From contig JALQBC010000001.1 in NCBI GenBank assembly GCA_023375675.1, forward strand, positions 1,550,001 through 1,614,000: a stretch of 64,000 nt of DNA, written 5' to 3'. The DNA comes from Cytospora piceicola (lineage: Eukaryota > Ascomycota > Sordariomycetes > Diaporthales > Cytosporaceae). Positions 1-11,473 of the stretch are shown piece after piece. The translations under genes were made by a program, and so were the position numbers. Positions within the stretch are counted from its first letter, which is position 1; each line of letters begins with the position of its first letter. The notes under the pieces are model-generated. The model ran no database searches, was not told where the DNA came from, and was given only the letters and a program-made list of their open reading frames with translations.

Positions 1-2157
1 TTGAACCTTGTCCTTTTTTGGAAGCAACTCCGATATCGCCGCCGTGCAGCTGGCATAGCTTTCTCGAGATGGACAAGCCCAAGCCAGAGCCTCCGTACGT
101 CTCGGACGTCTTTGGCGTTGCTTGCCTGAAACGCTCAAAAAGTTTGACTTGGTCATCTATACTTATGCCAATCCCGGTATCTTTGACAACAAGCATCAGG
201 TACATGACTGGACCATCCCCCCATTCTTGCGAGAGTGTTTGATCCACGTGGAAGGCATTGTCGTTTTCCTCAAAGAAGACGACATTCGGTGGATATGATA
301 ATGGCTTCTCGATACTGGCCCCCATGGCCACCGTTATCCGGCGGTCACCTTCCTTGTTCGCTGTGAACTTGATGGCGTTGGTCATGAGGTTCACGAGGAC
401 TTGTTTGATACGAGCGAGGTCTGCTAAAATCCAGTCAACGCCCAAGTCCTCGACTGAAACGTCCAAGGCAAAGTCAAAGTCGATGTGTTTGGTCTTCAAT
501 TCGGCCTGGAACACCTTCAGCTGCTTGGAAAAGGCCCATTTCGGCTGGGAGAGGCTGGGAGCCAGAGATAGCATCATACTGTCCAGCTTGGAAAAGGCCA
601 GAATATCGTCCACCAGAACATTCTGGTGAGACACGCATATCAAGATAGTATCCGCCGCGTCGATTATCTCCCCTGCTTGGTCAGGGCTGACGTCGGGCCA
701 TTCCGTAGACGTAACTGTTTGCTTGATCTCTTCCGCGAGATGCAGGACGGCGCTCAGGGGGTTGCGGATCTCATGAGAAACCATATCGATGAAGCGCTCC
801 TGCTGCTGTTTGCGATTTTTGGCGTCCTGCGCGGCCACCTCTTGTGCCTGTTCTGCCCCCTTTAACTCTGAGATGTCCACGACGGCGCAGATATAGCCAG
901 AGTTGTTTGCAGCGTCGAGCGGCTTGAGGAAAAACATGCGCCACTCGCCATTTTCAGGCTCGTCTCCATCGGACTTTTCACCATCGTCGCCGATGACGCA
1001 TCTGAACTCGACCTTGATTTCCTGGCGTTCTCCAAATGCCTCGCGGTACTGGGTCATGACCCGATCATAATCTCGAGGATCAATACTCTCAGGCCATGAG
1101 CGGAACTCGTGGCTGCTCTTCTTGGTTGTGAGATGGAAAAACTGGTCGTTAACGAAGACGGCTTCGGCCTATGTACCCCATTAGAGCCTCTGTAATGAAC
1201 TCTCCTACACCACCCACACCAAGTCACGATAAAGTTTGAGGAGATACTCACATTGTGGTCCAAAATTGCCAGACCGGTTGGAAGCAGCTCGGCGAAACGC
1301 TGGAAAAGCTGACTTTGTTTCGAGTCCAAGTGGTCGTGTCGCGTAATTGAGTCTACTATGTCACCACGGGCATCCGACGGCAAAGCAACCTTTTTGAGTA
1401 TGTTTTCCTGGTCCTGCTCTGACTTGGCGAGGATTTCGTTGTTCTGGGACCTATGTGGTAGTGGCTTCGAAGAGTTGGCTTTCGGGCCATTCCCCAGGAG
1501 CTCATCGTCGAGCGAACGATGTGGCATCTGGCTGTGCAGTAACTGTGCGAGTACGCCTTGCCGGTGGCCCTTCTCGTCGAGGAGGGGGCAGACCAGGACA
1601 GGCGCGTCGGGAGCATGATTTGGCATATTCTTGAAGAAGAACGAGCCGGCTAAAGCCCCGTGTCAGTCACGTCTTCCCGGGCGATTTGCCTGAGCACCAG
1701 GAAGCCCCTGGACACGCTGGAAAGTGAATGCTTACCCACCCTGACCGTACGGCCTGTGAGAGCCGACTGAAGGGAGCCTCGGGCTTCTCCCTTGTACCAG
1801 TCTGCGGCCGGGGCGCTCTGTCCATCGTCGAAGTTGGAAGCAGTTCCCCAGGCAATGTTATGAACAATGGCCAGTTTTGGGCCCCAGAAGACGGCAGCGG
1901 GATGCGGGAACGCCTCTATAAGGTTGACATAGTTGCAAAGGGCTGGTGGCCATTTACTCCTCGAGCCCAGACTCGTGTTGGACCTAGAAAGAGTCATGCT
2001 CATAAGCACCGTGCCTCGATGCCTTGGAGTTCCCCTTATCGGAAATGAAGCGTGCCACTCACTCCACTTACCAATCCTTTTTCGCGAGGTACTCGGCGTT
2101 GAGGTCGAAGACGCAGACACCAGCGTTGGTGAGCTGCTCGAGGTCGTGCTGGGTCAT
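1..2157 (-). CDS. Hybrid-type sensor histidine kinase with PAS domain (partial, runs off left edge)
   Basis: Sensor kinase of a fungal phosphorelay. The ATG at 2157 opens exon 1 (2157-2072). Exons 1983-1736, 1649-1252 and 1168-1 follow in phase across introns of 88, 86 and 83 bp. The N-terminal part has a PAS-like stretch (HPAAVFWGPKLAIVHN) of the kind seen in several fungal hybrid kinases. A second PAS/PAC segment precedes the kinase core. The H box reads FIDMVSHEIRNPLS. The N box is LVNLMTNAIKFT, the G1 box is VKDTGIGIS, and the G2 box is GGSGLGLSISRKLC just before the edge. About 633 codons are visible and all catalytic boxes are intact. The receiver domain expected at the C-terminus would lie outside the window, so 'hybrid' is an inference from family habit. 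The stimulus is unknown. I do not assign a fungal kinase group with confidence. Confidence 0.9.
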
Positions 2158-2324
2158 GGGCGGCGATGATGGTGGTAGTTGTTGTGGTGGTACATCAGTC
2201 GACGGCCGCCACAATCTTGGGGAGGAGCACAATAGGTGAAACGTGTGACGAACGATGGGTGCGGGTTGAGTTGAATATTGACAGAATGGTGGTGGGTGTG
2301 AGTTGATTGGCGAAATTGCCAATT

Positions 2325-2348
2325 ATGATGATGATGATGATGATGATG
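2325..2348. repeat. Trinucleotide microsatellite (ATG)8
   Basis: Eight perfect ATG units, about 170 bp upstream of the histidine kinase start codon and outside any recognised gene. It could be length-polymorphic. Confidence 0.95.
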
Positions 2349-2550
2349 CTCTTCTTTCGTGGCGACAGCCTTGGAGGATTAAACCTAGACATAGCTGCGG
2401 TAAGACTAAGAGAATGCTAGGATGTTGTGTGTTTGAATGCGAATTCAATCAGATTACCATCGTTACGTCACTTCCCACGGTTGCGGCTACTCCAGAAGTC
2501 GGAAGAGCGTCATCTGGCCAGGTGGACAGGGGCACTAGAGGGGCACACAA

Positions 2551-2640
2551 AGTACTACCTAGGTACCTAGGTACCCACCTACCTGCGCTACGTACTTGGC
2601 TTCCTACAATAGGTACCTACTAAGTACCTAGGTAGGTACA
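2551..2640. repeat. Cluster of TACCTAGGTA-type palindromes
   Basis: Within 90 bp the palindromic unit TACCTAGGTA and its half-sites (GGTACC, CCTACC, AAGTACC) recur several times. The same unit occurs at several other intergenic places in this window (4552, 31095, 47375, 52166, 53394) and I see none inside coding exons. Confidence 0.8.
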
Positions 2641-3088
2641 TGTATCCGGTGTGTAAAGTGATTGGTAGCAACGGCGTGGCCCTGCATATATCTCACCCTT
2701 TTTCTGGGGATATCCCCAACTTCATGCATGTGTCCTTGCATGAAAACCTCCTTCCGACCGCTTGCACATTAATAAAGCGAGCGGAGACAGGGTGGGGCGG
2801 GAAAAAATACATCAATCAACTGAACTGCCGGACTAACCACAGCATACCGTAGCCCAATGTCAGGGTTGGGGTTGAGTCGCCTCGGAGTACCTACCCCACT
2901 TCCATCCTTCCTCCAACTGTGATCGACACTGGACCCCTAAATAACCTTTGGAAAGTTCTTAACGATGAGCTCCCTGCAGCTTCTCAGCCCACAGGTATCA
3001 GGGTTTCCTAGGCACGGTATCTTCGCGATGCCTTTGATCAGATTGTTGTATCCAGCAGGCATCCAACCCTCTCTCCGCATCCATGAAA

Positions 3089-3124
3089 TCCCCGTCCCCG
3101 TCCCCGTCCCCGTCCCCGTCCCCG
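3089..3124. repeat. Hexanucleotide repeat (TCCCCG)6
   Basis: Six uninterrupted TCCCCG units. Translated in either direction this gives artificial Pro-Val, Ser-Pro or Gly-Asp/Gly-Thr strings, so frames across it are not treated as genes. Confidence 0.95.
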
Positions 3125-3801
3125 CGCCCAGCTTCGTGCAGCGCTGAGTCCGAAGATCTCCGTCGAACAGCGCCATCCACCAACAGTAACGACGACACCT
3201 GTCTCGTTTTACGGAGAATCGTGCGACTTGATTGTGACCGCCACTTTGTCATACGCTGCGTTGAGCATTGCTCACCTTGCCCGGAATGATGGGGACTACC
3301 CGATCACGGCCGATCACGGGGGCACAGTGCGACACCATCATGGTGTAAGGTAACTCTCAAGGCTGACCAGAACCAGCACATCTTCGCCCCTGCCATCGTG
3401 GACAGGCTTCGCAGTGTTGCTCTGTCTGATCACCAAGGAGCAGGGGTAGTGAGCGCGCTTGTGTAGCCGTATTTTTTAAAATGCGAGAGCACTGCGACGG
3501 GTGCTTGTCCTCTTGTTCCATCAGGATCGTGCAGTGGCCCGGCTTCCAAAAAGCTTGACAGCATTGTAGCAGCCAAAAGACCATCCCCATCCCCAACACA
3601 TCCGTGAAGCCCATGCATTTTGACACATCAGGATTTGATCCGAAGACTTGATGGCAGTATGGGCTTCCAGGGGCCCGCATACATCGTCTCGGCGCCACGG
3701 CACTGTGACGGGTGAGTCGCCACAGCAAGATCTGGAAAAGCAACAGTCTCTGTTTCCAGAAATAGTCGTCCATGTACCGGTGTTGTTTAGACGATCCAGT
3801 C

Positions 3802-4245
3802 CTAGTGATAGTTGTAAGCCGCCAGCTTCCTCTGCCACCGTATATCCGCCTTCTTCTTCTCGACCTTGCGTCGCCACTCAGGTTCCGGCTGGCGGTCTTC
3901 GGCCTCGTCCAGGACAGGAGCCCCCCAGGCGCCAGACGCCTTCCTCTGAAGCCTCTGCCTCATCTCCTCGCGTCGGCGCTCATGGTGCGTGACATAACTC
4001 ATTTGACGGTTGTTGAGCTTCTCTTTCCAAGCGTCGCCATAGAGCTCTTCCATGGCCTGTTCGAAAGCGGTCACTCTCAGTGCCGACTGAAAGCGGGTCT
4101 GGTTCTGGTTGAACTGGTTGAGGCGTGGGACGACGGCACCAGGTAACGTGGCCGCCATGGAGCTGGAGTGAACTAGACTGTTCATGTGGGTAAGCCTCTG
4201 GATGGCCAGGCGCGGTGCGCAGCTGGAAGCGCGTAGTAATGCCAT
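3802..4245 (-). CDS. Small basic protein with mitochondrial-type N-terminus, function unknown
   Basis: Intronless frame of 147 residues from the ATG at 4245 (MALLRASSCAPRLAIQ). The first 20 or so residues are rich in Arg, Ala, Ser and Leu without acidic residues, which fits a mitochondrial presequence. The centre (FEQAMEELYGDAWKEKLNNR) and the C-terminal half (many Arg, Lys and Glu, ending WQRKLAAYNYH) look like charged helices. I recognise no family. The compact size, targeting-like start and charged helical body would suit a mitochondrial assembly or ribosome-associated factor, but that is only inference. Neighbours give no clue. Confidence 0.65.
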   Translation of the reverse strand: MALLRASSCAPRLAIQRLTHMNSLVHSSSMAATLPGAVVPRLNQFNQNQTRFQSALRVTAFEQAMEELYGDAWKEKLNNRQMSYVTHHERRREEMRQRLQRKASGAWGAPVLDEAEDRQPEPEWRRKVEKKKADIRWQRKLAAYNYH

Positions 4246-5343
4246 TGTGGTGAAATTCAACGAGAGTATGAGTGCAGACGAGACAGTAGCTGCCGGTAAA
4301 AGAGCCTGCCTGGTATATGTCCGATGCTGACAGTTGGAAGCGGTACCAGTTAATGTGGCATATGAAGCCGTACCAAGGTCGCGATGAGATGAGTGTGCAG
4401 GATTTTTGATATGTTAACAGAACTCAACTCCGGTTGGCGGGGCTTCCGTTAGACACACGTGCAGCCGCAGCTAAGGTGACCTTAGTCAGCACGGGTCGTT
4501 ATCAGGGGTCCTTCGTACTGCCGCCCGCCTCTTCGGGCTACCTCTCATCACTACCTAGGTATCTTTGGCCAGAACAGACCAGACCAGACTCTCGATCTCG
4601 TACCACCTTCATCAGTGCCGGGCATGGTTCAACTCCTTTTCAGTTGACTAAAGTACATACCAAATTCATTATGAACAAAAGGAACGAGAGAGAGAAAATG
4701 AAAGAGGTCATACAATTGTGGCTCTGCTAAGGCGAACCCTTTATTTTACTTTTCTTTCTTTCTCTCTTCCCGCTCCTTCAGCCCGCCGCCGTACCAGGCA
4801 TCCATCCTCTTGAGGTGACATGAATACGGAGTATCGAGGCTCCTTTAAGCTTAGCCGGACCAAGGGTCCAGTCATCAGCCAACCGCTTCTGCAGGCAGCA
4901 ATACCTTAATTTTATTTTCCAATGCCGTGCCGCCGGGCTAGACTTTAATAGACACGGGGCCAGCCAGGAACACGATGCCAGCGATGCAAGCCACACAGTC
5001 ATGCTGCCACTCGTGCAGCCAACGATGAAAGAATAGAAACTGGGGATTCCCTCTACATACGTTCCTTTACTACGCATTTTTCTCTCATCGTCTTGTTGTT
5101 CTTGTCATTCTTGTTTGCACCATTTAACCTCTGGTGGAATATTATCTCTGTTCCCTCGACCAAGTTTGTCGACCACACTCGTTATTACGAAACCATCACT
5201 ACACCCTATTTGGGTTACTCTCACGACATATCCACCGATACAATCGTCGCGCGTTATCTGGCACTCTCTACACCCGAAATCAACTCGTTCTCCAGTCTCT
5301 CCCTTGTATTAGCAAAGACTACAAAACGAGCTCCCTGCCCATC
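4246..5343. other. Divergent intergenic region
   Basis: About 1.1 kb between two divergent genes (small mitochondrial-looking protein and MARVEL protein). It contains one TACCTAGGTA palindrome at 4552-4561 and a T/C-rich tract around 4741-4775. The last 250 bp are probably the 5' leader of the MARVEL gene. No further gene is supported. Confidence 0.5.
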
Positions 5344-6335
5344 ATGGCCGACCAGCCATCAAGCAGCCAGGCTGCCTCAGCACCTGATCAAAGCCTACCC
5401 GAGAAGCCGGTGACCGCTCGCTTCATCACACCGGCCCATGCCACGAATCAACAACCCGGCCAGCAGCAGTTCTATCCAGTGGATATGCCCAAACTCGAGC
5501 CCTTCGTGCCCAGCAAGCCCTTCAGCGTTGCGAAGCTGGTGCTAGGAGGTTTCAACCTGGTCTTTGCCATCATCGCGCTCGGCGTGTCACTGGGTGTAGT
5601 CACTGCCGGTTTCTCGTTCGATTCCTTCATTGTGGTGATCATCATCGCCGTCACAGTACGTCTTCCGCAACCCCGGCTCCCAAAATAGGAATAGTAGTCC
5701 ACGCAGTTGTTCGTATAAACGAGACTAACAAGAGACCCACCCCACAGGCTTTCGTCTCCATTATATGGCAACTAGCTGAGTTCATCACCATCGCAGCCCG
5801 CAAGACCAGGCGCCCTATCCACCCGGGCGCCCACGTCGGCGTGCACCTGATACTTTGGGTGCTCTGTGTCATTGTTGTCCCTACCCTCTGCCTCGAGCTG
5901 GTCTACACCCTGAGCGACTACAGCGTCTCCACGGACTGCGGCGACAGACACTCGCTCTGGGCCAGCAACGACTGCTCGTACTACACTTTCGCGACCCAGG
6001 CCGCCGCCGACAAGTACTTCCGGATGATGGAGGCCCTCACCGCGTTCAGCGTCCTCATGCTCATCGCCCACTTCACCCTCTTCGTCATGGCCTGCGTCGA
6101 GACCGACAGGCGGAGGAAGTACGGCCGGAAGACCAAGGTCGTGTACATGGTCGCGACCTCGGGCCCCGTTGACGGAAGGACGTATTACAGCGCCGTGGCG
6201 CCCCCGCAGCACGCTGCTGCCGGCGGTAAGGGTGTGGACGCCGGGGCTTATGGTTACTACGCGCCAGCCGTGCCGGCTCCGGCACAGCATCACGTGGCAC
6301 ATACTGCCACGGCGCAGACTGGTACGGCGGTATAA
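5344..6335 (+). CDS. MARVEL-domain-like four-span membrane protein
   Basis: Two exons, 5344-5655 and 5748-6335, joined in phase 0 across a 92-bp GTACGT...ACAG intron, giving 299 residues. The first 60 residues are polar and probably cytosolic. Four hydrophobic segments follow: around residues 65-85 (LVLGGFNLVFAIIALGVSLG), 90-115, 130-150 (LILWVLCVIVVPTLCLELVY) and 190-210 (FSVLMLIAHFTLFVMACVE). The loop between spans 3 and 4 has Cys residues (STDCGDRHSLWASNDCSYY), a pattern common in fungal MARVEL proteins. A Tyr/Ala/Pro-rich cytosolic tail of about 85 residues ends the protein. MARVEL proteins sit at membrane apposition sites or in vesicle traffic; no specific function can be given here. Confidence 0.85.
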
Positions 6336-7063
6336 ACAAAGCAACCTACCCGCCGTGCGGTTAGTTGCTCAAAGGGGCTTGAATCCAGCCATCCAGCCGC
6401 TCCCGGTTAGATGTCTGGCGGCGAGGCGATGCTTGGGACAAGGTGATCGGGCCTGTCTTGGCTACTGGTGCCAACATATACGATTAATCATAATGGCTAT
6501 TGATGATACCCGAGGAAATAAGTAGATAGATGAAACACAATCACGAAATAATGGATGAGAGATGAAACCAAGCTCATTCGTCCCCGCCGCAAGATCACAC
6601 CAATAGTGGTAAACTTGTGACTTGAAGATCAACATATACACAAAAACCTCATAAAAGGTCTCGGAGTGACAGGTCCTGACAGGTCCCGAAACCAGAGTCA
6701 TGGGCAGAGCATGGTAGAATATCACGACGCCGTCCGGGAAGGCTAAAGCTCGAAAACCCCAGTGACAGTCTCCTTATTCCACACACTAAGGGGCTGCTAG
6801 TAAGAGCACGATATCAATTTCACAAAAGGCAAGGAACTGGTCATGGAACACTAAAATCGAGAATCAACAACGACCAAATATTTTCTGCTCTATCTGTTTA
6901 CTACATTGGGTATCCACTCCGATCGATATGTAAGACCTCGCTGTCAAATCACCTGTGTCAAAATGCCGCATTGTCTAGCCAGACAAACGCGATGTGAATT
7001 TTTCAAACGCTGGAAACGTGCTCTTTAAGCGATATTCAACCCCAGCCTCAAGGTCTATCCACC
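6336..7063. other. Convergent intergenic region
   Basis: About 730 bp between the convergent 3' ends of the MARVEL and GH17 genes. It presumably contains both 3' UTRs. AT-rich with no recognised gene or repeat. Confidence 0.5.
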
Positions 7064-8365
7064 TTAGAAGAGGGCGAAAGCCGCAGCGACGAAGGCGATG
7101 GCAGCGAAGGCGGAGGAGCCCCTTTGGGCAGCAGACGCACCGCTGGCGGCGACGACCTGGGAAGACGAGCTGGGAGATGGGCTGGAAGAGCTGGAAGGTG
7201 AGCTGGAGGCGGTGGAGGACGCGGAGTCGGAGCTAGCATCGGAGGAGGAAGCGGACGATGTGGAGGAAGAGGACTCGGCAGTGGAGGTGGAGTCAGAGCT
7301 CGAGCTGCTAGAGGCCTTAACTCCGGTGGCCTTCTTTCCAGTGGAGTCGGTGGCAGTAGAAGCCGCCGACTCAGTTGCAGTGGCGGTGGACTTGGAGGAG
7401 GTAGACTTGGTGGTCTCGACGGGGCATGAGAGGTCCCAGAGGGGGGTGGTGGACAGGTCTTCGGTGATGGCGAAGCTCATCTCGTTGGTGGCGGAGTCCT
7501 GGACCAGGTTGTACCAGAAGGTGGGGACCTTGTTGAACAGGTTGGAGCAACCAACGTCCTGCCAGTACTTCTTGGCGTTGGCGACGGAGGCGACGCCCTC
7601 GTCCCAGGTGGGGCCGGTGTAGGGCCAGCCGGTCTCGGTGACCCAGACATCCTTGGATCCGGCGACGCCCACGACGGCATCGTAGGCCTGCATGAAGAGC
7701 TTCTCGGCGTTGTCGATCTTGTTGTCATCGCCGGTCTGGTAGTAGGGGTACTCGTCAACACCGAGCCAGTCGATGGCGTCGATGACGGCGCTGTTGGTGC
7801 CGTTGGTCCAGGCGTCCCAGGTGTCGACGTGGCCAATGGCGATGTCCTTGAGGGCGGTGTCGGCGAAGGCGGACTTGAATTCCTTGATGAAGCCGACAAT
7901 AACATCAGGGTCGGCACCGACACCAGCCGAGTTGCTCACACCCGTAACACTATTACGGTAAAGATCCTCGGAGCCGATAGAGACACCGATGATACGGTCG
8001 GCCAGGTCGGTACCGTGGGCGGCCAGACCAGCCTTGAGGGCGGCGATCTCGTTGTCGATGCTGGTGGTTCCGGAGGTCCAGATACCGAGCAGCAGGGAGC
8101 TGTTGGTGGAGATGGCGGCAGGGAAGGCCTGGATGGGGTCGGATGTACTATAGGCCTGGATGTTGGTGTAGAGTCGGACGGCGTTGAAGTTACCAGGAGC
8201 GCCGTTGAGGTTCTGGGCGGTGGTCATCTCCTCCTCGAAATCAGCCTGGAACTTTGCGGAGCCATCGGCCTTGGACGAGCCAGAGTTGAAGCCCAGGTAG
8301 TTGGGGAAAGAGGTAGCAGACACGCCTGCGATGAAGGCGGTCGCGGTGAGGGACTTGAGCTGCAT
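7064..8365 (-). CDS. eglC: GPI-anchored GH17 glucan endo-1,3-beta-glucosidase
   Basis: Intronless, 433 residues. Residues 1-17 are a signal peptide (MQLKSLTATAFIAGVSA). The GH17 catalytic domain spans about residues 20-315. The proposed acid/base Glu133 lies in GVSIGSEDLYR and the nucleophile Glu244 in VWVTETGWPYTG, both in the family's usual contexts. After residue 320 comes a Ser/Thr/Ala-rich stretch of about 90 residues, probably O-mannosylated. The end is a short hydrophobic tail (SAFAAIAFVAAAFALF) typical of a GPI-attachment signal. The enzyme should act on beta-1,3-glucan at the cell wall or plasma membrane. The architecture resembles Aspergillus EglC; the symbol marks family likeness, not proven orthology. 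Confidence 0.92.
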   Translation of the reverse strand: MQLKSLTATAFIAGVSATSFPNYLGFNSGSSKADGSAKFQADFEEEMTTAQNLNGAPGNFNAVRLYTNIQAYSTSDPIQAFPAAISTNSSLLLGIWTSGTTSIDNEIAALKAGLAAHGTDLADRIIGVSIGSEDLYRNSVTGVSNSAGVGADPDVIVGFIKEFKSAFADTALKDIAIGHVDTWDAWTNGTNSAVIDAIDWLGVDEYPYYQTGDDNKIDNAEKLFMQAYDAVVGVAGSKDVWVTETGWPYTGPTWDEGVASVANAKKYWQDVGCSNLFNKVPTFWYNLVQDSATNEMSFAITEDLSTTPLWDLSCPVETTKSTSSKSTATATESAASTATDSTGKKATGVKASSSSSSDSTSTAESSSSTSSASSSDASSDSASSTASSSPSSSSSPSPSSSSQVVAASGASAAQRGSSAFAAIAFVAAAFALF

Positions 8366-10013
8366 GGTGAAGGATTTGTGGTGATGTTGAGTCTAAAAGG
8401 AATGACGAGACCAAATATGGCTTGATGATTAAAAGAACGAAATAGACCTGAGATCGCGAAGGAAGGAGTGTACTTCGGCGATGGTCGGTGGTTGGTGGTT
8501 TTCCAAGGTTGTTTGGTGGTTGGTGAGATTGGGATGAAGAAGGAAAGGAAGTCGACGATGAAGGAGGAACGTGATAAAAGCAGTCAGTCCGTCCGTTCCA
8601 TTCCAGGGTTCGTCAGGCTTAGTCCCAGTCTGGGGAATGGACAAAGAGCGCCCAGGTGCCCCTGAAATTCTGCAAGGCACCCTGCTGAAGAGTGGGGTCT
8701 TTTAAAGGATGAACGGGGCTCCCGACAAGGGGCTTTAGCAGGGGTATCGATACGAAGCACCGGGACCCAAGCACCAAAGAAATTGGAGAAATTGCGATAA
8801 GCGAGATATCGGCCACTCAAATACCCTCGTCAGGGTGCTTACATAACCAAGGGAGGTGGGGGAGAAATTCAAGAAAACTTTTAGGTTCAAGCCGCGGTTC
8901 AAGTTTATGCATGGTAAACCTGGAAGAAGGTGTCACTTTATATCCACCGAACAAGCCTACACGATACATACATTCTCTATACACACGAGAAACCATGATA
9001 TGCTACCAAAGCTGTTCACATATTTAATTTTGTCGACAAACGTTTCAGACCTTTTGGACGGCCCCAAATGAATCAATAACAGCCCATGTGTTTGAAACAA
9101 ACATGTCCGCCTGGCTCGGATTGCGGGTCGCGTAAAAACGCCCCCGCGGAAATTTGAGCTTGTACCTTGCAGCTGCTTATTTAACAACTCGACACTTTAA
9201 TTCTGCGGGCCGCCTGCTAGTGAGCATCCTATCTAAGTGGGCTGAGTCTACTTAAACCACCCGTGTTCCAAAGTTCTGAAGCAGGTCATCTGACCTGCCC
9301 TGGGCCATGAGCCACTGTGCCACCTTCATATCAATTGAATTACTCCCCACGGGGCCATAACAATCGGACTCTCTTGCCCCTTTGCAGCCCACTATCCTGC
9401 TTACACCCTACATACAGGTCACCAAAGGCATGGTGTACGTGCACGTGCCCCTGATGCAGCTGGTCGACGATGGGCCCCCGTGTTATCAATTGATCTCCGT
9501 GGTTCTCAGCGCCATGTGATACCAGGGGGAAAGCTTCGCCTTGGTGTCCAAGTCGGGTATCTAAAGCCACCTGGGCATTCAGTCCCACTCTGGAGAACCA
9601 AGAGGGCTTCGACAGCGTCGTACAACCACGTTTCGCATACATGGACAAGTGACACCAAACTCCTCTAATGAGGACAACACGTGTGCCAGTCCGTCACACA
9701 GCATACTGCGAACGTTGCAAATTATGTTTTGATTCTCACGAAAATGGGTTGAGAAAACCTCATAAGCCAGTGTAGGGATAGCATATTATGAGGAGTGTAA
9801 TGTGTGGTATTTATTAGAGTATTAAAGTATAGCACCCTGACAATAAGGAAGCTGGGTAACATTGACTCCCAAGAGCGGAATTGACAGGCCTGGACCACTT
9901 GATCCACGGCCATGTATTAAAATAAAAGTTCGAACGATAAGAGATAATGCACCACCTGCGTCCAGCACAGGCGGCCGTCGTGTAGCCCACATATGTATAC
10001 TTAGTCAATATAC
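8366..10013. other. Intergenic region
   Basis: About 1.65 kb. The part next to 8366 (to about 8600) is purine-rich on the plus strand, that is pyrimidine-rich on the sense strand of the GH17 gene, and is probably its leader and promoter. Nothing else is recognised. Confidence 0.45.
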
Positions 10014-10939
10014 TCACCTCCCCACCTGCCTCGGTGGATGAGGCTTATCCGAGACAGAACAATGGCAAAGCGCACCAGCGGTGCTGAAGTAAGCCTCACC
10101 GTAGTAAATCAGAATCTCCTCATTGGGGCCGATGTCCCGATTCGCCTTGAAGACGATGGCAGCCCTGCCGCCCACCCGGGTCCTGATGCTGTCGACGTTA
10201 AAGTCGCAGTGGTGGTTCATAAACCGCGTCCAGTTGCCGTACGTCTCAGAGTCTATAGCGACAAACCGGCTGATGTCGAAACGGTAGTCACTCTGCCTGT
10301 CACTGTTGGCCGGCACAAGCTCCCCGACGTACTCACCTAGGATCTGGTCGTTCTTGATGGCCGCGTTCGGCCGCACGTAGACTCCGAACCCTAGGTTGGG
10401 GTTCCCTGTGTCTCGGATCTCGACGAGGCCTTTTGCGTGTGCGTCGAGGTGCTGGAGTGCTTTGGGGCATCTAGGTAACATGTCAAGTTAGCAGTTGTCC
10501 ATAAGTATGGTGCGAGGGAAAAGAGTATGTTTCATGATTACAAAAACAGGGCTTATGGGACATCTGGAATAATAGAAAATTCGGGGGGAGGGCTTGGCAA
10601 TAAAAGGACAACTCACAAATCTGCACAGGACGTATTCAAACCCTGGCACACGATGCAGACCTCCGATGTGGGCAAGTCCATCTTCAAGAGATCTGTTACC
10701 GCAGCTTCAGGCGCGTCACCTCTCCTGCGTGACCGGCGGGGGCCTCCGCTCGATGTCGTCGGTTCGGGGCCTTCGGTGGTGAAAACCCCCTTCAAACGGT
10801 TAGTCGTACGCTCCCAGTCCTTGGGGTCGTAGCGGTGGGTCGTGATGTTTCTGGGCCTGGGTTTGCCAACGCGGCCAGTTATGACTGTTCTATTTCTGTC
10901 AAGGGCATTAACGCTCGTGAAGCTCCTACCAGTCTCCAT
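10014..10939 (-). CDS. Compact SET-domain protein
   Basis: Two exons, 10939-10617 and 10470-10014, joined in phase 2 across a 146-bp GTGAGT...CTAG intron. The joined reading passes SCADLCPKALQHLDAHAKG without a break; total 259 residues. Residues 1-107 are basic and probably disordered, ending in a Cys-containing segment (EVCIVCQGLNTSC). The second exon carries SET signatures: GFGVYVRP (GxG motif), DQILGEYVGEL, the NWTRFMNHHCDFNV block corresponding to RFINHxCxPN, and NEEILIYYGEAYF corresponding to ELTxDYG. A short tail with Cys and His (GALCHCSV) stands where many SET proteins have a post-SET cluster. It may be a lysine methyltransferase of the small fungal SET class; the substrate is unknown. 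The 3' end is uncertain because a GTGAGT follows the stop region closely. Confidence 0.75.
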
Positions 10940-11473
10940 CTTGAGTGCTGACAAGTTTGTACTGTGTGTGTGGTATTGTATAATAATATGTCGAGAATAT
11001 TATAGTTTGCAAGAGGCCCGGAAGGATTTGTGAGGCTTTGATAAGTCGATATCGTTGTGAGGAAATATAGTGGTATTCGAATCTGAGGGATGATGACTTC
11101 TAGAAACGATTTGGCTATAGCAGTTCTCCCATGCAATTTATATATGAGTGCTTCGCGGCTATTCTTTCAGGTCTATATATATCTTCAAGAACGTGTTCGA
11201 GAACGTGGCCCGTCAAATCCATTGTCTATATAATCTTTGTCACATATATGCCTAGCCCAGCCGAGATCTCTTGGTGTCACAACAATGTTATCAAAGCCAA
11301 AGACCTCGAAAACCAATAGGTTCTTTCAGCCTATTGTCAACACGATGCTTTGTTCGAACCGTAATTGACAGCTCCCGATTTCGCAGGTACCGTAATGGGA
11401 TTGTGGTCTTACCCTAGGGTAACTTTGCAAAATTTCCTGCTCACAGACTTCCACGGGATACATTCACATATCA
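10940..11473. other. Intergenic region
   Basis: About 530 bp between the start of the SET gene and the stop of the F-box-like gene, both on the minus strand. AT-rich, with no gene or repeat recognised. Confidence 0.45.

Larger units (their letters stand above)
2158..3801. other. Intergenic region with simple repeats
   Basis: No gene supported. It is the upstream region of the histidine kinase and holds an ATG trinucleotide run, a cluster of TACCTAGG palindromes and a TCCCCG hexamer array, each listed separately. Open frames here are short and overlap low-complexity sequence. Confidence 0.6.

Noticed and set aside
2937..3289. Frames giving Gly-Thr, Gly-Asp, Pro-Val or Ser-Pro repeats
   Set aside because: Translations of the TCCCCG hexamer array in different frames, not genes.
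7098..7622. 174-codon plus-strand frame opposite the GH17 gene
   Set aside because: An acidic Glu/Ala-rich reading that mirrors the Ser-rich antisense tail. The minus strand carries the clear catalytic motifs.
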